Shown one piece after another: positions 48,542-48,735 of a DNA stretch of 48,735 bases. Position numbers and translations under genes: made by a program. The notes under the pieces are model-generated. The model worked only from the letters and a program-made list of their open reading frames with translations, was not told the DNA's origin and did not search any database. The stretch is from Candidatus Omnitrophota bacterium. GTDB lineage: Bacteria > Omnitrophota > Gorgyraeia > Gygaellales > Profunditerraquicolaceae. Each line of letters starts with the position of its first letter. The first letter of the stretch is position 1. The stretch lies in the NCBI GenBank assembly GCA_028710405.1, contig JAQTUD010000002.1:1-48735 (forward strand), in the 5' to 3' direction.

Positions 48542-48735
48542 AAAGAAAGTCATTTTTTTTAACTACTTTTTAAGCCGGTTTATAAATGTTTTAATTGTTT
48601 TTTTTCTTTCAATTCCCCCCGCCCTCGCCTCGTTTGACTCCGGCTCCGGTGATGAATTCGGCTACGGCGAGAGCAGCCCGGTCAATGTCGGTGCGCCCGT
48701 CAGCTTCACTCAAGGCACTTTTAACACCGGCACCT
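48534..48735 (+). CDS. Start of another secreted protein (3' truncated by window edge)
   Basis: 67 codons visible. The ATG lies 8 bases inside the previous gene. Signal peptide MTKKKVIFFNYFLSRFIN plus the hydrophobic run VLIVFFLSIPPALA, then a Ser/Gly-rich mature start (FDSGSGDEFGYGESSP). No domain can be named from this part. Co-directional overlap puts it in the same operon as the large secreted protein. Confidence 0.75.
   Translation, partial: MTKKKVIFFNYFLSRFINVLIVFFLSIPPALASFDSGSGDEFGYGESSPVNVGAPVSFTQGTFNTGT

Overview
The window reads as a chromosomal segment of a Gram-negative-type, probably anaerobic bacterium. Lipoprotein signal peptides and an outer-membrane secretin imply two membranes. 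A 2-oxoacid:ferredoxin oxidoreductase and an MTHFR-C/MetV-like protein imply ferredoxin-based and folate one-carbon metabolism. RNase Y/YmdB, mostly bacterial-type promoters (TTGACN-17-TATANT) and a Tad/Flp locus whose pilins carry class III-type leaders (KKGQSTLEY-like) resemble what I associate with Candidatus Omnitrophota (OP3). That placement is inference from gene style; no rRNA is present.

Region 1 (1-10472): end of trkA, an unannotated 38-aa membrane peptide and trkH (K+ uptake), a secreted OB-fold-like protein, pheS-pheT (PheT lacks the usual tRNA-binding insert), a 6S RNA with its own promoter, a 290-bp array of nested palindromes, rarA, and a 1019-aa protein in which a complete elongation factor G is fused behind a membrane anchor, a long coiled coil and a Pro/Glu linker.

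Region 2 (10482-24150): a folate/Fe-S pair (MetV-like, NifU-like), 5-FTHF cyclo-ligase, then a tightly packed, often overlapping run of rny, ymdB, a GH39-like secreted protein missing its acid/base Glu, xseA, xseB, dxs, four subunits of a 2-oxoacid:ferredoxin oxidoreductase, gltX and a small lipoprotein, ending in tRNA-Gln, tRNA-Leu and a bidirectional terminator. Short heptanucleotide (once octanucleotide) tandem arrays recur in signal peptides, loops and one intergenic gap of regions 1 and 2.

Region 3 (24149-27961): a minus-strand signalling operon FIST sensor - histidine kinase - REC-GGDEF regulator. Its promoter faces away from a tRNA-Glu promoter, and the two -35 boxes form one palindrome.

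Region 4 (28219-48735): a large Tad/Flp-type pilus locus: small membrane protein, PpiC-type lipoprotein, CpaB, a secretin fused to a TonB-like C-terminal domain, a CpaE-CpaF fusion, a DUF192 protein, a transposase-like HTH protein with a repeat-flanked promoter, then a riboswitch of the c-di-GMP-I/GEMM-I class with an overlapping terminator. The riboswitch is followed by eight class III-type pilins, TadB, TadC, three TadE/TadG-like proteins, a secreted two-repeat protein, a 1374-aa secreted protein with repeated modules, and the start of another secreted protein. The likely logic is that a cyclic dinucleotide opens the riboswitch and turns on pilins and the inner-membrane platform, while the motor and secretin are transcribed from upstream. 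The adjacent GGDEF protein is a candidate, unproven source of the signal.
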